Positions 53,393 to 62,011 of a stretch of DNA of 64,000 nucleotides are shown here, piece after piece (the stretch's first letter is position 1; each line of letters begins with the position of its first letter). Source of the stretch: Bacteroidota bacterium. Lineage in GTDB: Bacteria > Bacteroidota > Bacteroidia > 2-12-FULL-35-15. A program made the position numbers and the translations under genes. The stretch lies in contig CANIQT010000022.1 of NCBI GenBank assembly GCA_947469885.1, positions 1 through 64,000 of the forward strand, given 5' to 3'. The notes below the pieces were generated by a model. It ran no database searches. It was not told where the DNA came from and saw only the letters and a program-made list of their open reading frames with translations.

Positions 53393-55039
53393 TTATTTTT
53401 TATTTTGAAATTGTTTACAATAATTCACTCCCATCTTATCCAATGTTTTAGAATGAATTTTTAATCGTCCTATAAAGTTTTTATAATTTTTTTTATCAAT
53501 TGGAGTCCACAACACTTCTGCCATTGCTGCCATTCGAGGCATTGACATGTATTGCACTTTTGAAAAATCAGTAATGTATTCGCTCCATACATTTGCTTGA
53601 GCTCCCATTATGTATTTTGATTCTTCCTGTGAAAGTGCTTTTGGAGCAGGATTATAAGCATACACTGAATCGAGTGGATTGAAGCCGCCAATAGCAAGTG
53701 GCTCTGTCTTTTTGCTTTTCGATTGGTAATGATCAAAGTAACAAGGTTTGCCGGGCGACATCACCACATTGTGTTTTTGTTTTGCTGCTGCAATACCTCC
53801 TGTTATTCCCTGCCAACTCATTACGGCAGCATTGGGTGCAAGTCCTCCTTCCAATATTTCGTCCCATCCTATTATTTGTTTCACTTTCGAATTCAAATAC
53901 TTTTCTATTCTTGTTATAAAATAAGTTTGCAATTGATTTTCATCTTTTAGTTTTTCATCCTTTATTCTCTTCTGGCATTTAGCACAGGTTTTCCATCTAT
54001 CTTTCAAACATTCGTCTCCTCCCACATGAATATATTTTCCGGGAAACAAATCGCATACTTCCGATAAAATATTTTCTAAAAAAGCAAAGGTGGAATCATT
54101 TCCTGCACAATAGGTATCTTCTGATTGTCCCCATCGAGTCCAAGTTTCAAAAGGTCCGCCATTGCATGAATATTGCGGATATGAAGCCAACGCAGCCATC
54201 GAATGTCCCGGCATTTCAATTTCTGGAACAATGGTTATATGACGCACTGCTGCATAATTAATAATATCTTTTATATCTTCCTGAGTGTAAAAACCACCAT
54301 AAGGAATACCATCATATTTATCAGTAGGGGATGGTTTTTTATCCGAACCGGGTTTACCAATAAGTGTTTCTTTTCTTTTGGAACCAACAACTGTAAGCAT
54401 CGGATATTTTTTTATTTCAATTCTCCATCCCTGATCATCTACCAAATGCCAGTGAAACACATTGAATTTATACATTGCCAAATAATCAATGTATTTTTTT
54501 ACATCCTCTTTTGCAAAAAAATGGCGGCTGCAATCTAAGTGCATTCCTCTCCACTGGTAACGTGGAGCATCTTTTATATCTGCACAAGGAATTTTTAGTT
54601 CTGGTTCACCAAGCACACCAGCCACTGTTTTTTCAAGCGGCAGCAGTTGAATCAATGTTTGTATTCCATAAAATAAACCTGCATTGTTTTCGACACTAAA
54701 CAACAATTGATTTTGATTCATCATCAAATCATAATTCTCTGTTAAGCCAGATTGTACTTCGGGTTGAGTGATGTAAATGTAATTTCCTTCTTTGGGTAAA
54801 CTGCTAATAATTTGCAATTCGAAACCATAATTTGTTTTCAAATAATTATTCAAATAATCTACTTCGGGTTTCAATTTGTCATTTAATAAAACAACTTTGG
54901 TTTTATTGGTCATCACAAATTCATCGTCTAATTGTTTTATTTCTTTGGGCATTGGAATCAAGGGAAGTATTTTTACTGGCTCCTGAGAATAAGCCATTAC
55001 TGAAACCATAGTGAAGGCAATTGCAATTATTTTTTTCAT
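53393..55039 (-). CDS. Beta-N-acetylhexosaminidase (GH20)
   Basis: The product has 548 residues. A signal peptide (to about residue 18, VMAYSQ) is followed by the GH20b domain (residues about 25-150) and the catalytic barrel. The Asp-Glu pair is D342-E343 in YIHVGGDECLKDRW. GMHLDCSRHFFAKEDVKKYI and FNVFHWHLVDDQGWRIEI shape the active site. It should cut the GlcNAc-beta-1,4-GlcNAc bond of the chitobiose core. It lies 10 nt from each neighbouring gene. Confidence 0.94.
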   Translation of the reverse strand: MKKIIAIAFTMVSVMAYSQEPVKILPLIPMPKEIKQLDDEFVMTNKTKVVLLNDKLKPEVDYLNNYLKTNYGFELQIISSLPKEGNYIYITQPEVQSGLTENYDLMMNQNQLLFSVENNAGLFYGIQTLIQLLPLEKTVAGVLGEPELKIPCADIKDAPRYQWRGMHLDCSRHFFAKEDVKKYIDYLAMYKFNVFHWHLVDDQGWRIEIKKYPMLTVVGSKRKETLIGKPGSDKKPSPTDKYDGIPYGGFYTQEDIKDIINYAAVRHITIVPEIEMPGHSMAALASYPQYSCNGGPFETWTRWGQSEDTYCAGNDSTFAFLENILSEVCDLFPGKYIHVGGDECLKDRWKTCAKCQKRIKDEKLKDENQLQTYFITRIEKYLNSKVKQIIGWDEILEGGLAPNAAVMSWQGITGGIAAAKQKHNVVMSPGKPCYFDHYQSKSKKTEPLAIGGFNPLDSVYAYNPAPKALSQEESKYIMGAQANVWSEYITDFSKVQYMSMPRMAAMAEVLWTPIDKKNYKNFIGRLKIHSKTLDKMGVNYCKQFQNKK

Positions 55040-55049
55040 ATATATTTAT

Positions 55050-55988
55050 TTATTTATTTTTTAGTTCCTTCCATATTAAAGATGCTGCTCCAAGTATAGC
55101 CGCATCATTTTCTTTTAACTGTGAAGGAAGTATTTTTATTTTATTTTTATAAATGTTTAATAAATTTCGTTCAAAACTTTCGATGGTTGGTTTAAAAATT
55201 AAATTTCCTGCCAAAGCCAGTCCACCAAATAAAAATATAGCCTGAGGACTAGTATATGCCACGCTGTTTGCCAACGCAAGACCCAAAACATCGCCAGTAT
55301 AGTTAAATGCTTCAATTGCATTTTTATCTCCTTTTAGTGCTTTTTTGTAAATAAATTTTGAGTCATGCTTCACGGATTTTGCTTCTTTTTTATTTAAGGA
55401 GTAGGTGGTAGCAATTCCGGTTGCTGAACAATAGGTTTCAAGACAACCTACTCTTCCACACCCGCATCGTCTTCCTTCCGGAAACATGATTACATGTCCT
55501 AATTCTCCGGCAAAACCATCGTGGCCATAAACCATTTCACCATCCACCACAATGCCACTGCCTAAGCCTGTTCCCAGAGTAACAAAAATAAAATCTTTCA
55601 TTCCTTTTGCTCCTCCAAACATCATTTCGCCAATGGCAGCAGCATTTGCATCATTGGTCAATACTGCTTTTACTTTTAATGTTTTCTCAAACATTTTGGC
55701 AATCGGAACAATGCCTTTCCATTTCAAATTGGGCGCAAACACAATACAACCATTAAAATAATTGCCGTTTGGTGCGCCAATTCCAACACCTGCCAATACA
55801 TATTTTTTGGAAAGCGTTGCAAATGCTTTGTCAATTTGCTTGCATACTGCTACAACCAATTCTTCGGGTAAGGGAAACTTTTCTGTAGCAATACTTTTTT
55901 TTAAAAGTATTTTACCTTTTGCATCTACCAGCCCAAATGTAGTATTGGTACCACCAATATCAATGCCCGCTACCAGCTTTTGTTTCAT
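55050..55988 (-). CDS. ROK-family sugar kinase (GlcNAc/glucose kinase)
   Basis: The product has 312 residues. The N-terminal ATP motif is GIDIGGTNTTFGLVD. The ROK signature contains the zinc-binding CGCGRVGCLETYCS preceded by ELGHVI. The ATG at 55988 is chosen; a TTG lies two codons upstream. It overlaps the end of the transporter gene by 29 bp, which suggests translational coupling. In this operon GlcNAc is the likely substrate, although glucose is possible. Confidence 0.88.
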   Translation of the reverse strand: MKQKLVAGIDIGGTNTTFGLVDAKGKILLKKSIATEKFPLPEELVVAVCKQIDKAFATLSKKYVLAGVGIGAPNGNYFNGCIVFAPNLKWKGIVPIAKMFEKTLKVKAVLTNDANAAAIGEMMFGGAKGMKDFIFVTLGTGLGSGIVVDGEMVYGHDGFAGELGHVIMFPEGRRCGCGRVGCLETYCSATGIATTYSLNKKEAKSVKHDSKFIYKKALKGDKNAIEAFNYTGDVLGLALANSVAYTSPQAIFLFGGLALAGNLIFKPTIESFERNLLNIYKNKIKILPSQLKENDAAILGAASLIWKELKNK

Positions 55989-57411
55989 AATCAATTCCTT
56001 GTGATTTCAATATTGAACTTACTTTCCAAGCATAAAAAGCTAAATAAACAAAACAAGCAACGCCCACCAAATAACTCCATTGAATGCCCAACAAATTATC
56101 GGATGCCAATGCACCCTGCAACCAGCTTACCAATCCACCACCCATTATCATCATGATTAAAAAACCAGAACCTTCGTTAGTATGTTTTCCTAAACCAGCA
56201 ATTGCAAGTGTAAAAATGCAAGGCCACAAAGTGGAACAAAACAAACCTACGCTGATAAAGGCATAAACACTAACCATACCTGACGAAAACATTCCGATAA
56301 ACAATGCTGCTATACCACAACCCGAATAAATTAATAGTTGTCGTGCCGGATTTCCTTTGCTTAAAATATCTGCAATAATTAATGCTACAATTACAAATAC
56401 ATAGATATAAAACGGTGTTAAATCGTGGCTTGCAATTTTGTTTACTAACAGAAAAACTCCAAAGGCAATGTATGGCATCAGAAAACTCAATACGGTTTTT
56501 ATTCCTCCTTTTAAATTAAATGCTCCAACAGATGAGGTCCATCTGCCAATCATTAAACTTGCCCAAAACAAGGACACATAAGGTGATACATGGTCGGTGC
56601 TAACACCTGCATGTTGTTTCATAAACTCCGGAAGATTGCTGGCAGTGCTCACTTCCACTCCTACATACACAAATATTCCAATCATGCCTAACCAAAGTTG
56701 TGGATATTTTAGTGCACTGCTTCGCTCGGCTGCTACAGGTATTTCGGATGGTGCATCATCGTTTACCGAATGTATTTTATCTGGTATAGAAGAAAATTTA
56801 AAAATAACAGCCACTACAATAAATGCTGCACCGAGTATTAAATAAGGTGTTTTAATACTTTCAATACTGGCTACAGAAGTGCCTCCTGCTGCAATGCTTC
56901 CGAATATCGCAAAGCTGATTAAGATGGGACCTATTGTTGTTCCAACATTATTTACCCCCCCTGCCAAACTTAATCGTTGTGAGCCTTTGCGTGGGTCACC
57001 CATTACAATGGCCAATGGATTGGCAGCTGTTTGCTGTAACGAAAATCCTAATCCAACAATAAATAATCCTGAAATCATTAAGGGGAATGATGCTGTTTGC
57101 GCAGCAGGATAAAACAACAGCGTGCCTATTGCCGAAATAACTAAACCCAGTGCAATACCGTTTTTATACCCTATTCTATTTAGAATATCTCCACCCGAGG
57201 TTTTTGAAATTAAATAATAAATAATGGAACCTACCGTGTAAGCCACATAAAATGCAACCGAAATTAATTGTGCCTGCCATTGCTCTAGATTCAGTTTTTC
57301 TTTGAACACCGGAATAAGAATATCGTTGCTGGCTGCAACAAAGCCCCAGAAAAAGAAAACAGAGATGAGTGTAAATAATGCAGATTGTTTTGTTTGATTT
57401 AAATTTTCCAT
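55960..57411 (-). CDS. Sugar MFS transporter (FucP/NagP-like)
   Basis: The product has 483 residues and 12 transmembrane segments. It belongs to the FucP-type sugar:proton symporters: FFFWGFVAASNDILIPVFK in helix 1, LGFSLQQTAANPLAIVMGDP and SLAGGVNNVGTTIGP further on. Relatives carry fucose, glucose or GlcNAc. It is the first gene of the glycan operon, followed by the kinase. Import of GlcNAc is the best inference from neighbours. Confidence 0.9.
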   Translation of the reverse strand: MENLNQTKQSALFTLISVFFFWGFVAASNDILIPVFKEKLNLEQWQAQLISVAFYVAYTVGSIIYYLISKTSGGDILNRIGYKNGIALGLVISAIGTLLFYPAAQTASFPLMISGLFIVGLGFSLQQTAANPLAIVMGDPRKGSQRLSLAGGVNNVGTTIGPILISFAIFGSIAAGGTSVASIESIKTPYLILGAAFIVVAVIFKFSSIPDKIHSVNDDAPSEIPVAAERSSALKYPQLWLGMIGIFVYVGVEVSTASNLPEFMKQHAGVSTDHVSPYVSLFWASLMIGRWTSSVGAFNLKGGIKTVLSFLMPYIAFGVFLLVNKIASHDLTPFYIYVFVIVALIIADILSKGNPARQLLIYSGCGIAALFIGMFSSGMVSVYAFISVGLFCSTLWPCIFTLAIAGLGKHTNEGSGFLIMMIMGGGLVSWLQGALASDNLLGIQWSYLVGVACFVYLAFYAWKVSSILKSQGIDYETKAGSGH

Positions 57412-57456
57412 AAATAAATTATTGAATTTAATTGACCGAAAATAAGTAAAATAATT

Positions 57457-57621
57457 GAGTTGGTGGTGATAACACCAACAACGGCTTTTGAGTTGGTGGT
57501 GATAACACCAACAACGGCTTTTGAGTTGGTGGTGATAACATCAACAACGGCTTTTGAGTTGGTGGTGATAACACCAACAACGGCTTTTGAGTTGGTGGTG
57601 ATAACACCAACAACGGCTTAA
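57457..57621. repeat. Five 33-bp hairpin repeats
   Basis: GAGTTGG recurs at 57457, 57490, 57523, 57556 and 57589, an exact 33-bp period. Each unit holds the hairpin GTTGGTG-GTGATAA-CACCAAC (one unit has CATCAAC) and ends AACGGCTTTT. The same stem occurs singly at 39522 and 59591. Confidence 0.9.
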
Positions 57622-57632
57622 TATGAACACAA

Positions 57633-58334
57633 TTAATCGCCAAGATAAAACACACAGCCAAACGAAAAGGTACGAAATTCGGCATAGGATATATCATAAA
57701 ACTGTGCGTGATGCGTGTTCAAAAAATAATCGACCCGAAGCACAAACCGCTTGAACCCCGCTTCTGCCATCACTGCCGGAGTGAGTTGAGCAAAAGCATA
57801 ATTAAACTGGTCGAAATAATAAAAATAGTTGAGTGCATAGCCTGCACCTGCGGTTAGGGTATATTCGGCTTCGGTGTAGGTGTTGGAGCCTTTGCCCAAA
57901 TGAAAATTAATATATACAGGTAATTTAAAAGTGGTGTATTCGTCAGAAAACGAAACAGCACTGTGCGCAGAAAGTCTTAACGATGCATCTTCTCCGAAAC
58001 CAATTAGTGGTGTATTTATTCCTCCTCCAATACTCAACCCTCCGCTCACTCCTTCTTCGTTGAGCCCCGGTTGCGACATTCGAGGGGTTTGTATCTGGTC
58101 TTGCAAATGAAGTTTCATCATTGCAATGTCAGCTCCGCTAACTAAAAACCACACAGGCAGATGGTCTTTGAAATGGATGGGCAACAAATCGAGTGTTGCT
58201 TTTTGTAATTTATTTTCTTCTAAAAAAGTGTGATGTTCCTTTTTGCGTATTATCAAATCGCTATCTATGGCCAGCAATTGACTGTTGACAAAAATAATTG
58301 TTACTAAAAAAAACAGTACTTTTTTTATATTCAT
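57633..58334 (-). CDS. Outer-membrane-like protein
   Basis: The product has 233 residues and starts at the ATG before a signal peptide (MNIKKVLFFLVTIIFVNSQLLA); an upstream start would overlap the previous gene. The body is rich in beta-strand patterns with Gly, Tyr and Phe (GLSIGGGINTPLIGF, TEAEYTLTAGAGYALNYFYY, FGCVFYLGD), as in an outer-membrane barrel. Function is unknown. It lies 4 nt after the lipoprotein gene and is the last gene of its unit. Confidence 0.75.
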   Translation of the reverse strand: MNIKKVLFFLVTIIFVNSQLLAIDSDLIIRKKEHHTFLEENKLQKATLDLLPIHFKDHLPVWFLVSGADIAMMKLHLQDQIQTPRMSQPGLNEEGVSGGLSIGGGINTPLIGFGEDASLRLSAHSAVSFSDEYTTFKLPVYINFHLGKGSNTYTEAEYTLTAGAGYALNYFYYFDQFNYAFAQLTPAVMAEAGFKRFVLRVDYFLNTHHAQFYDISYAEFRTFSFGCVFYLGD

Positions 58335-58338
58335 AATT

Positions 58339-58968
58339 TTAATTATGACAACGTAATTTTCCTGAAACATTATTATACATCACATAAGTGGTGTAGTTTC
58401 CCCAGTTTATCCACGAAAAGGATACTCCACAAAAAGTAAATTCCAGTTTATTACCTGCTATGGGTGTAACATATAATTTACCTGAAGTACTAAATATAGT
58501 TCCCGAAGGAAAATCAAATTCGATGCGAGCTTCCCAATCATTGTAAGTGTTGCTGCCTTGTTGATTGGTGAGATTAAATGCTCTTGTAACAGTAGGACGG
58601 GTGCCACCCACAATTATATTGCAACCAATGTAAGTAGTAGGCGAAGTGTTGCTACCATACATCACGTAATTGTTATCCACATTAACAACTCCGCCATTAT
58701 GTATTTGAAACGTATCCACCCTGTTCGAAAAACCTATAAAGCTGGTACTTCCGGCAAACATTACTGCATTGGTATCGGGCGAGCACGATGCAGCAATGGT
58801 TCCACAGGGTGCACATTCGCCACCGCAATCGGTATCCAGTTCATTAAGGTTTAATATCCCATCGCTGCAATGGTCGGCATACACTATTGGTTTGGGCTCG
58901 TATAGTTCTTTGTCAGTACAGCCTGCAAACAAAAGCAAACCAAGTATAGGTATTACTATTTTTTTCAT
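58339..58968 (-). CDS. Lipoprotein with CxDGxxN-DCGG-CxPC motif
   Basis: The product has 209 residues. The lipoprotein signal MKKIVIPILGLLLFAGC has the lipidated Cys at residue 17. Next comes a cysteine-rich motif (CSDGILNLNELDTDCGG, then ECAPC), known from many exported proteins of Bacteroidota and Myxococcota. The remainder looks like a beta-sandwich (WEARIEFDFPSGTIFSTSG). Function is unknown. It is coupled to the gene at 57633. Confidence 0.78.
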   Translation of the reverse strand: MKKIVIPILGLLLFAGCTDKELYEPKPIVYADHCSDGILNLNELDTDCGGECAPCGTIAASCSPDTNAVMFAGSTSFIGFSNRVDTFQIHNGGVVNVDNNYVMYGSNTSPTTYIGCNIIVGGTRPTVTRAFNLTNQQGSNTYNDWEARIEFDFPSGTIFSTSGKLYVTPIAGNKLEFTFCGVSFSWINWGNYTTYVMYNNVSGKLRCHN

Positions 58969-58991
58969 TGCTTATTTTTGGTAAAGATAAT

Positions 58992-59525
58992 TTATTTCGG
59001 TTTTGCAGAACTATAATTCTTAACTTTAAATTTGCCATTTGCAAAGCTCATCACTACCTCTTTAGATGTCACTCCTTGTTGTTTCCAATCACTCGGAATT
59101 TTACCCATCGGGTTATCAAAATTAAAATACATATCTAAAATTCCATCGTTATCAAAATCGTGCATCACCCATTGAAGACCTGGATTTTTTCCATATTTAT
59201 CAAGCAATTCCACTTTATTCAAATACGGCATATCGAGCTGAAGAAAAGGATAATCGAGCAATTGTGCGGTGGAACTTAGTTGTATTCGCAAATAAAAATA
59301 AGCATGTGCACCTCCGTTGCCAATAAAATAAAGTGAGTCGTTTTTTTTATCTCCGTCCACATCCCATTTATTGGAATAATTATACGACATGTTTTTAGTT
59401 TTTGTTCGGATATTGTAAATTAGTTGTATGTGTCCGCTCTCGGGCAGTACTACTGCCGAATCGGATTGAGCAAAAGTAAATCCAATAGCAAAAAGTAGAA
59501 GCGTGGTGATCATTCGTTTTTTCAT
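58992..59525 (-). CDS. Exported protein with two Ca-binding-like loops
   Basis: The product has 177 residues and a signal peptide (MKKRMITTLLLFAIGFTFAQ). Two VCBS/FG-GAP-like acidic loops are visible (DVDGDKKNDSLYF and DFDNDGILDMYF), which usually bind calcium. No T9SS tail is present. It is the first gene of a unit with 58339 and 57633, under its own promoter box. Confidence 0.72.
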   Translation of the reverse strand: MKKRMITTLLLFAIGFTFAQSDSAVVLPESGHIQLIYNIRTKTKNMSYNYSNKWDVDGDKKNDSLYFIGNGGAHAYFYLRIQLSSTAQLLDYPFLQLDMPYLNKVELLDKYGKNPGLQWVMHDFDNDGILDMYFNFDNPMGKIPSDWKQQGVTSKEVVMSFANGKFKVKNYSSAKPK

Positions 59526-59548
59526 TTTCGAATATATTTTTATAACTG

Positions 59549-59556
59549 CAAACGTA
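59549..59556 (-). promoter_or_regulatory. -7 box TACGTTTG for the three-gene unit
   Basis: The minus strand reads TACGTTTG (TAnnTTTG), 23 nt before the start at 59525. Confidence 0.5.
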
Positions 59557-59590
59557 CGAAATTTACTATTCCGAATTATGCTTCCAATTG

Positions 59591-59614
59591 TTTGTTGGTG
59601 ATAACACCAACAAA
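59591..59614. repeat. TTTGTTGGTG hairpin, dispersed copy
   Basis: A perfect 10-bp stem TTTGTTGGTG/CACCAACAAA has loop ATAA. It is directly followed by the terminator at 59628. Confidence 0.85.
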
Positions 59615-59627
59615 GGCAAAAAAAAAA

Positions 59628-59649
59628 CCGCTGTTATTACTAACAGCGG
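59628..59649 (-). terminator. Intrinsic terminator of the His-rich lipoprotein gene
   Basis: A 9-bp stem CCGCTGTTA/TAACAGCGG with a 4-nt loop is followed on the minus strand by a long T run. Confidence 0.85.
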
Positions 59650-59681
59650 CTTCATTCACTTTACCAAACTAAACTATGAAC

Positions 59682-60176
59682 TTAAAAACTCGGAGTAATG
59701 CTAACCGTGCTTCTTTCGGTATTGTTAACCGAAGTACCAATATTAAAATTAATGTTTACAATATTTGGTTGAACATCATCTTCATCATGATCGTTTCCAT
59801 GATGACCACCAAATGGCCCGGCATGAGGATGTGGATGATGACCACCATTTCCGCATGCGTGTCCCTCCTCTTTCAAATTGTTAACTGTAATTTTATCAGT
59901 TCCTCTGTAATTTAATTCAGGGGTGTACTGAAATATTTCGTTACCGTTTGCATCTTTACCAACAGCGCTGATGCTGAAATGCGCTGCCTGAACAGTAATT
60001 TTATAAGGCAATGGCGTGGTGTTGGCAGGCAGTGTAAAGGTATATGCTTCGTTTTGTTTCAGCGTAATGTCGAGGTTAGTAGTAATAGGCGGCTGTGGTT
60101 GTTTTTCTTTTTTGCACGATGGCAAACCTGCAATTCCTAGAACTGCAACGGCTAACAGGATGATTGTTTTTTTCAT
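59682..60176 (-). CDS. His-rich lipoprotein
   Basis: The product has 164 residues. The lipoprotein signal ends IAGLPSC with the lipidated Cys at residue 21. Residues about 110-135 hold a dense His/Asp cluster (HACGNGGHHPHPHAGPFGG, then HHGNDHDED), which suggests binding of nickel, zinc or copper. No transporter for metals is adjacent. It has its own promoter box and terminator. Confidence 0.75.
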   Translation of the reverse strand: MKKTIILLAVAVLGIAGLPSCKKEKQPQPPITTNLDITLKQNEAYTFTLPANTTPLPYKITVQAAHFSISAVGKDANGNEIFQYTPELNYRGTDKITVNNLKEEGHACGNGGHHPHPHAGPFGGHHGNDHDEDDVQPNIVNINFNIGTSVNNTERSTVSITPSF

Positions 60177-60202
60177 TTTCTTTTATTTATTGATTTATGA
60201 CA

Positions 60203-60210
60203 CAAAAGTA
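60203..60210 (-). promoter_or_regulatory. -7 box TACTTTTG for the His-rich lipoprotein
   Basis: The minus strand reads TACTTTTG (TAnnTTTG), 26 nt before the start at 60176. Confidence 0.5.
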
Positions 60211-60277
60211 AATAATAAATTAAACAGAAAGCAAAACATACGACAGACAACCAGAATGTGTTCCCGAACGACTTAAA

Positions 60278-60336
60278 AATTTCAGATTTTAAATTTCAAA
60301 TTCCAAATCTGAAATCTGAAATTTGAAATCTGCAAT
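60278..60336. repeat. AATTTCA/AATCTGA heptamer repeat
   Basis: Degenerate 7-nt units of the same family as at 43716 and 36346 lie directly beyond the stop codon of the minus-strand gene at 60336, partly as an inverted pair. Confidence 0.75.
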
Positions 60337-60767
60337 TATTTTCCAAACCCTGAATTTTTAATAACCATATTGGAGTTGCCCGATAGTTCGGCTTTTTGCA
60401 TCACTTCTTGGGCAAGGCTTTTGAGCTGAAGCAGCAATAGATGTCGTTTTTCTTTTACTCCTCTTACATCTAATCCGGTTTCTTTTTCGTGCACTCCCAT
60501 CATCATTGCTCTCATTTTGCTGTGCAAACGTATCACCGATAATTGCTCGGTTTGGTACAACGGATTTTGCGACATACAATCTATAATGTGTGCAGCAAAA
60601 GCAATGAGTTTTTTGTCGGGCAGTTGCTTATAATTAATTTTTACTCTTGCATTTTGTTTCAATTTTTTGGCCTTCATTGGCTCTGCAACCTTTGCCTGGG
60701 GCATTAAATAAAAGATTATATTATTTAACAATTTTTTGATAGAAATTATTTTTGTTAGGTTTTTCAT
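60336..60767 (-). CDS. Orphan helical protein, possibly truncated family member
   Basis: The product has 143 residues, basic and predicted all-helical, with no signal. An internal start at 60704 (MPQAKVAEPMKAKK) is an alternative. The core KLIAFAAHIIDCMSQNPLY, then LLLLQLKSLAQEVMQKAELSG and VIKNSGFGK, lines up by eye with the N-terminal half of 37851-38501. Unlike that protein it stops just after the NSGF hinge, where the FN3-like domain would begin. It may therefore be shortened. Heptamer repeats lie on both sides. Confidence 0.65.
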   Translation of the reverse strand: MKNLTKIISIKKLLNNIIFYLMPQAKVAEPMKAKKLKQNARVKINYKQLPDKKLIAFAAHIIDCMSQNPLYQTEQLSVIRLHSKMRAMMMGVHEKETGLDVRGVKEKRHLLLLQLKSLAQEVMQKAELSGNSNMVIKNSGFGK

Positions 60768-60815
60768 TTTTCAAATTATTAAATTGTTTGTTGCTGTTTA
60801 CAAGTTTTGGGTTTT

Positions 60816-60914
60816 AGTCATTGGTCATTAGGCATTAGGCATTAGTCAATAGGCATTGGTCATCAGGCATTGGTCATTGGTACGCTACCAATGAACCAAT
60901 GACCAATGAACCAA
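60816..60914. repeat. GTCATTG/GGCATTA heptamers with inverted end
   Basis: About ten units on one strand (60816-60880) are followed by complementary CCAATGA units (60889-60914), forming a hairpin between two minus-strand orphan genes. Confidence 0.85.
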
Positions 60915-60919
60915 CTAAC

Positions 60920-61801
60920 TTAATTAAAAGGCACAAAAGTGGTTTGAATGTTTGCCCACTGACCTTCGGTGGTGCCAGTGTTAGCCACCATTACAAAACC
61001 ATACAACTCTCCGGCAGGCAAACTCGAAATTAAAATTCGGGTAGTTCCTACTTTCGATTTCCAAGTTGCAGCATCGTAAGTGGCACCAGGACCATAATAC
61101 ACCGTGTAACTTTTTGCATACCTCACTTTTTTGCAACTCACGCCCACTTTGCTTCCCCCTTTTTTCAAGTTTAAGCGAAACACTGTAGGTGGCAATTGCT
61201 GATGGTTGCGGGTTGCAGGTCTGCGGGTAGCTACTCCGGTAAGTGCAAACATAAGTGCATTGCCGTTCGACAAGTTGGCACACGAATTAATCATGTTGTT
61301 AAAATTCTCAATCAACTGACTGTACAAGGTATCTCTTTCGAGTTTTTCGGCACTGGTAATATCACCTCTGTCCATGTTGGCATAAGGCAATAGTGCATCC
61401 GAAATAGCCTCCACATCAGCCACCGCAGGGTTTGCATCTGCGTAGGCAGTAACGACAGATATGCGCGGATATTTATCAGCCACATAACTACAAATTTGCA
61501 CAAAATTCATCGACCTTAATTTGGGAGCGGGGAGAATACTGCTAACCGGAGGAGCGGGCAAAGCAAGCAACTCCGCATATTTTGCTTCGGTGCTTGCTTT
61601 AATTTTTGCTCTTTGTTTAAACGTCAACTTTTTTACTTTTGGCGTTTCTTTTGCTTCAGCAGCTTTGTCTTTTTCTTTCATAAAAGCAAGAATCTGAAAC
61701 ATTGTTTTTTGCGGATGAAGTTTTTTCATCTCTTTCATTTTGTTTTTTTCGGCAAGTTCTTTATAAAAGAATTGCTGAACGGTAATGGTTTGTTTTTTCA
61801 T
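60920..61801 (-). CDS. Orphan protein: basic N-terminus, helical core, FN3-like C-terminus
   Basis: The product has 293 residues and no signal peptide. Residues 1-75 are strongly charged and helical (EMKKLHPQKTMFQ, KVKKLTFKQRAKIKASTEAK). Residues about 90-190 are a helical core (MNFVQICSYVADKYPRI, IENFNNMINSCANLSNGN). From about 205 there is an FN3-like domain (KVGVSCKKVRYAKSYTVYYG, ILISSLPAGELYGFVMVANT). The last two parts repeat the architecture of 37851-38501. Function is unknown. It is followed by heptamer repeats and the gene at 60336. Confidence 0.75.
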   Translation of the reverse strand: MKKQTITVQQFFYKELAEKNKMKEMKKLHPQKTMFQILAFMKEKDKAAEAKETPKVKKLTFKQRAKIKASTEAKYAELLALPAPPVSSILPAPKLRSMNFVQICSYVADKYPRISVVTAYADANPAVADVEAISDALLPYANMDRGDITSAEKLERDTLYSQLIENFNNMINSCANLSNGNALMFALTGVATRRPATRNHQQLPPTVFRLNLKKGGSKVGVSCKKVRYAKSYTVYYGPGATYDAATWKSKVGTTRILISSLPAGELYGFVMVANTGTTEGQWANIQTTFVPFN

Positions 61802-62011
61802 TTTTTTGTTTTTTGTTTTTAAAAATTATTTATAAAAATTATTTATCTGTCCGACACTCATAAAATATCGGAGTGCAAATTCACGAAATAATTTTTACAT
61901 GGAAATGGATTTCTTTAACTTTAAGGTTGCCCATACCAATGCCCAATTTGAAATCAACAATTGAGCATTTACAAGGCTTTTGGAAGATTTGTTGGGAAAA
62001 ACGCGTACTCC

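Noticed and set aside
9916-57621. Tandem arrays considered as CRISPR
   Set aside because: Units are contiguous, without unique spacers of constant length, and no cas gene is present.
57428-57697. 89-codon frame with VLSPPTQKPLL repeats
   Set aside because: It translates the 33-bp hairpin array and overlaps the gene at 57633 out of frame.
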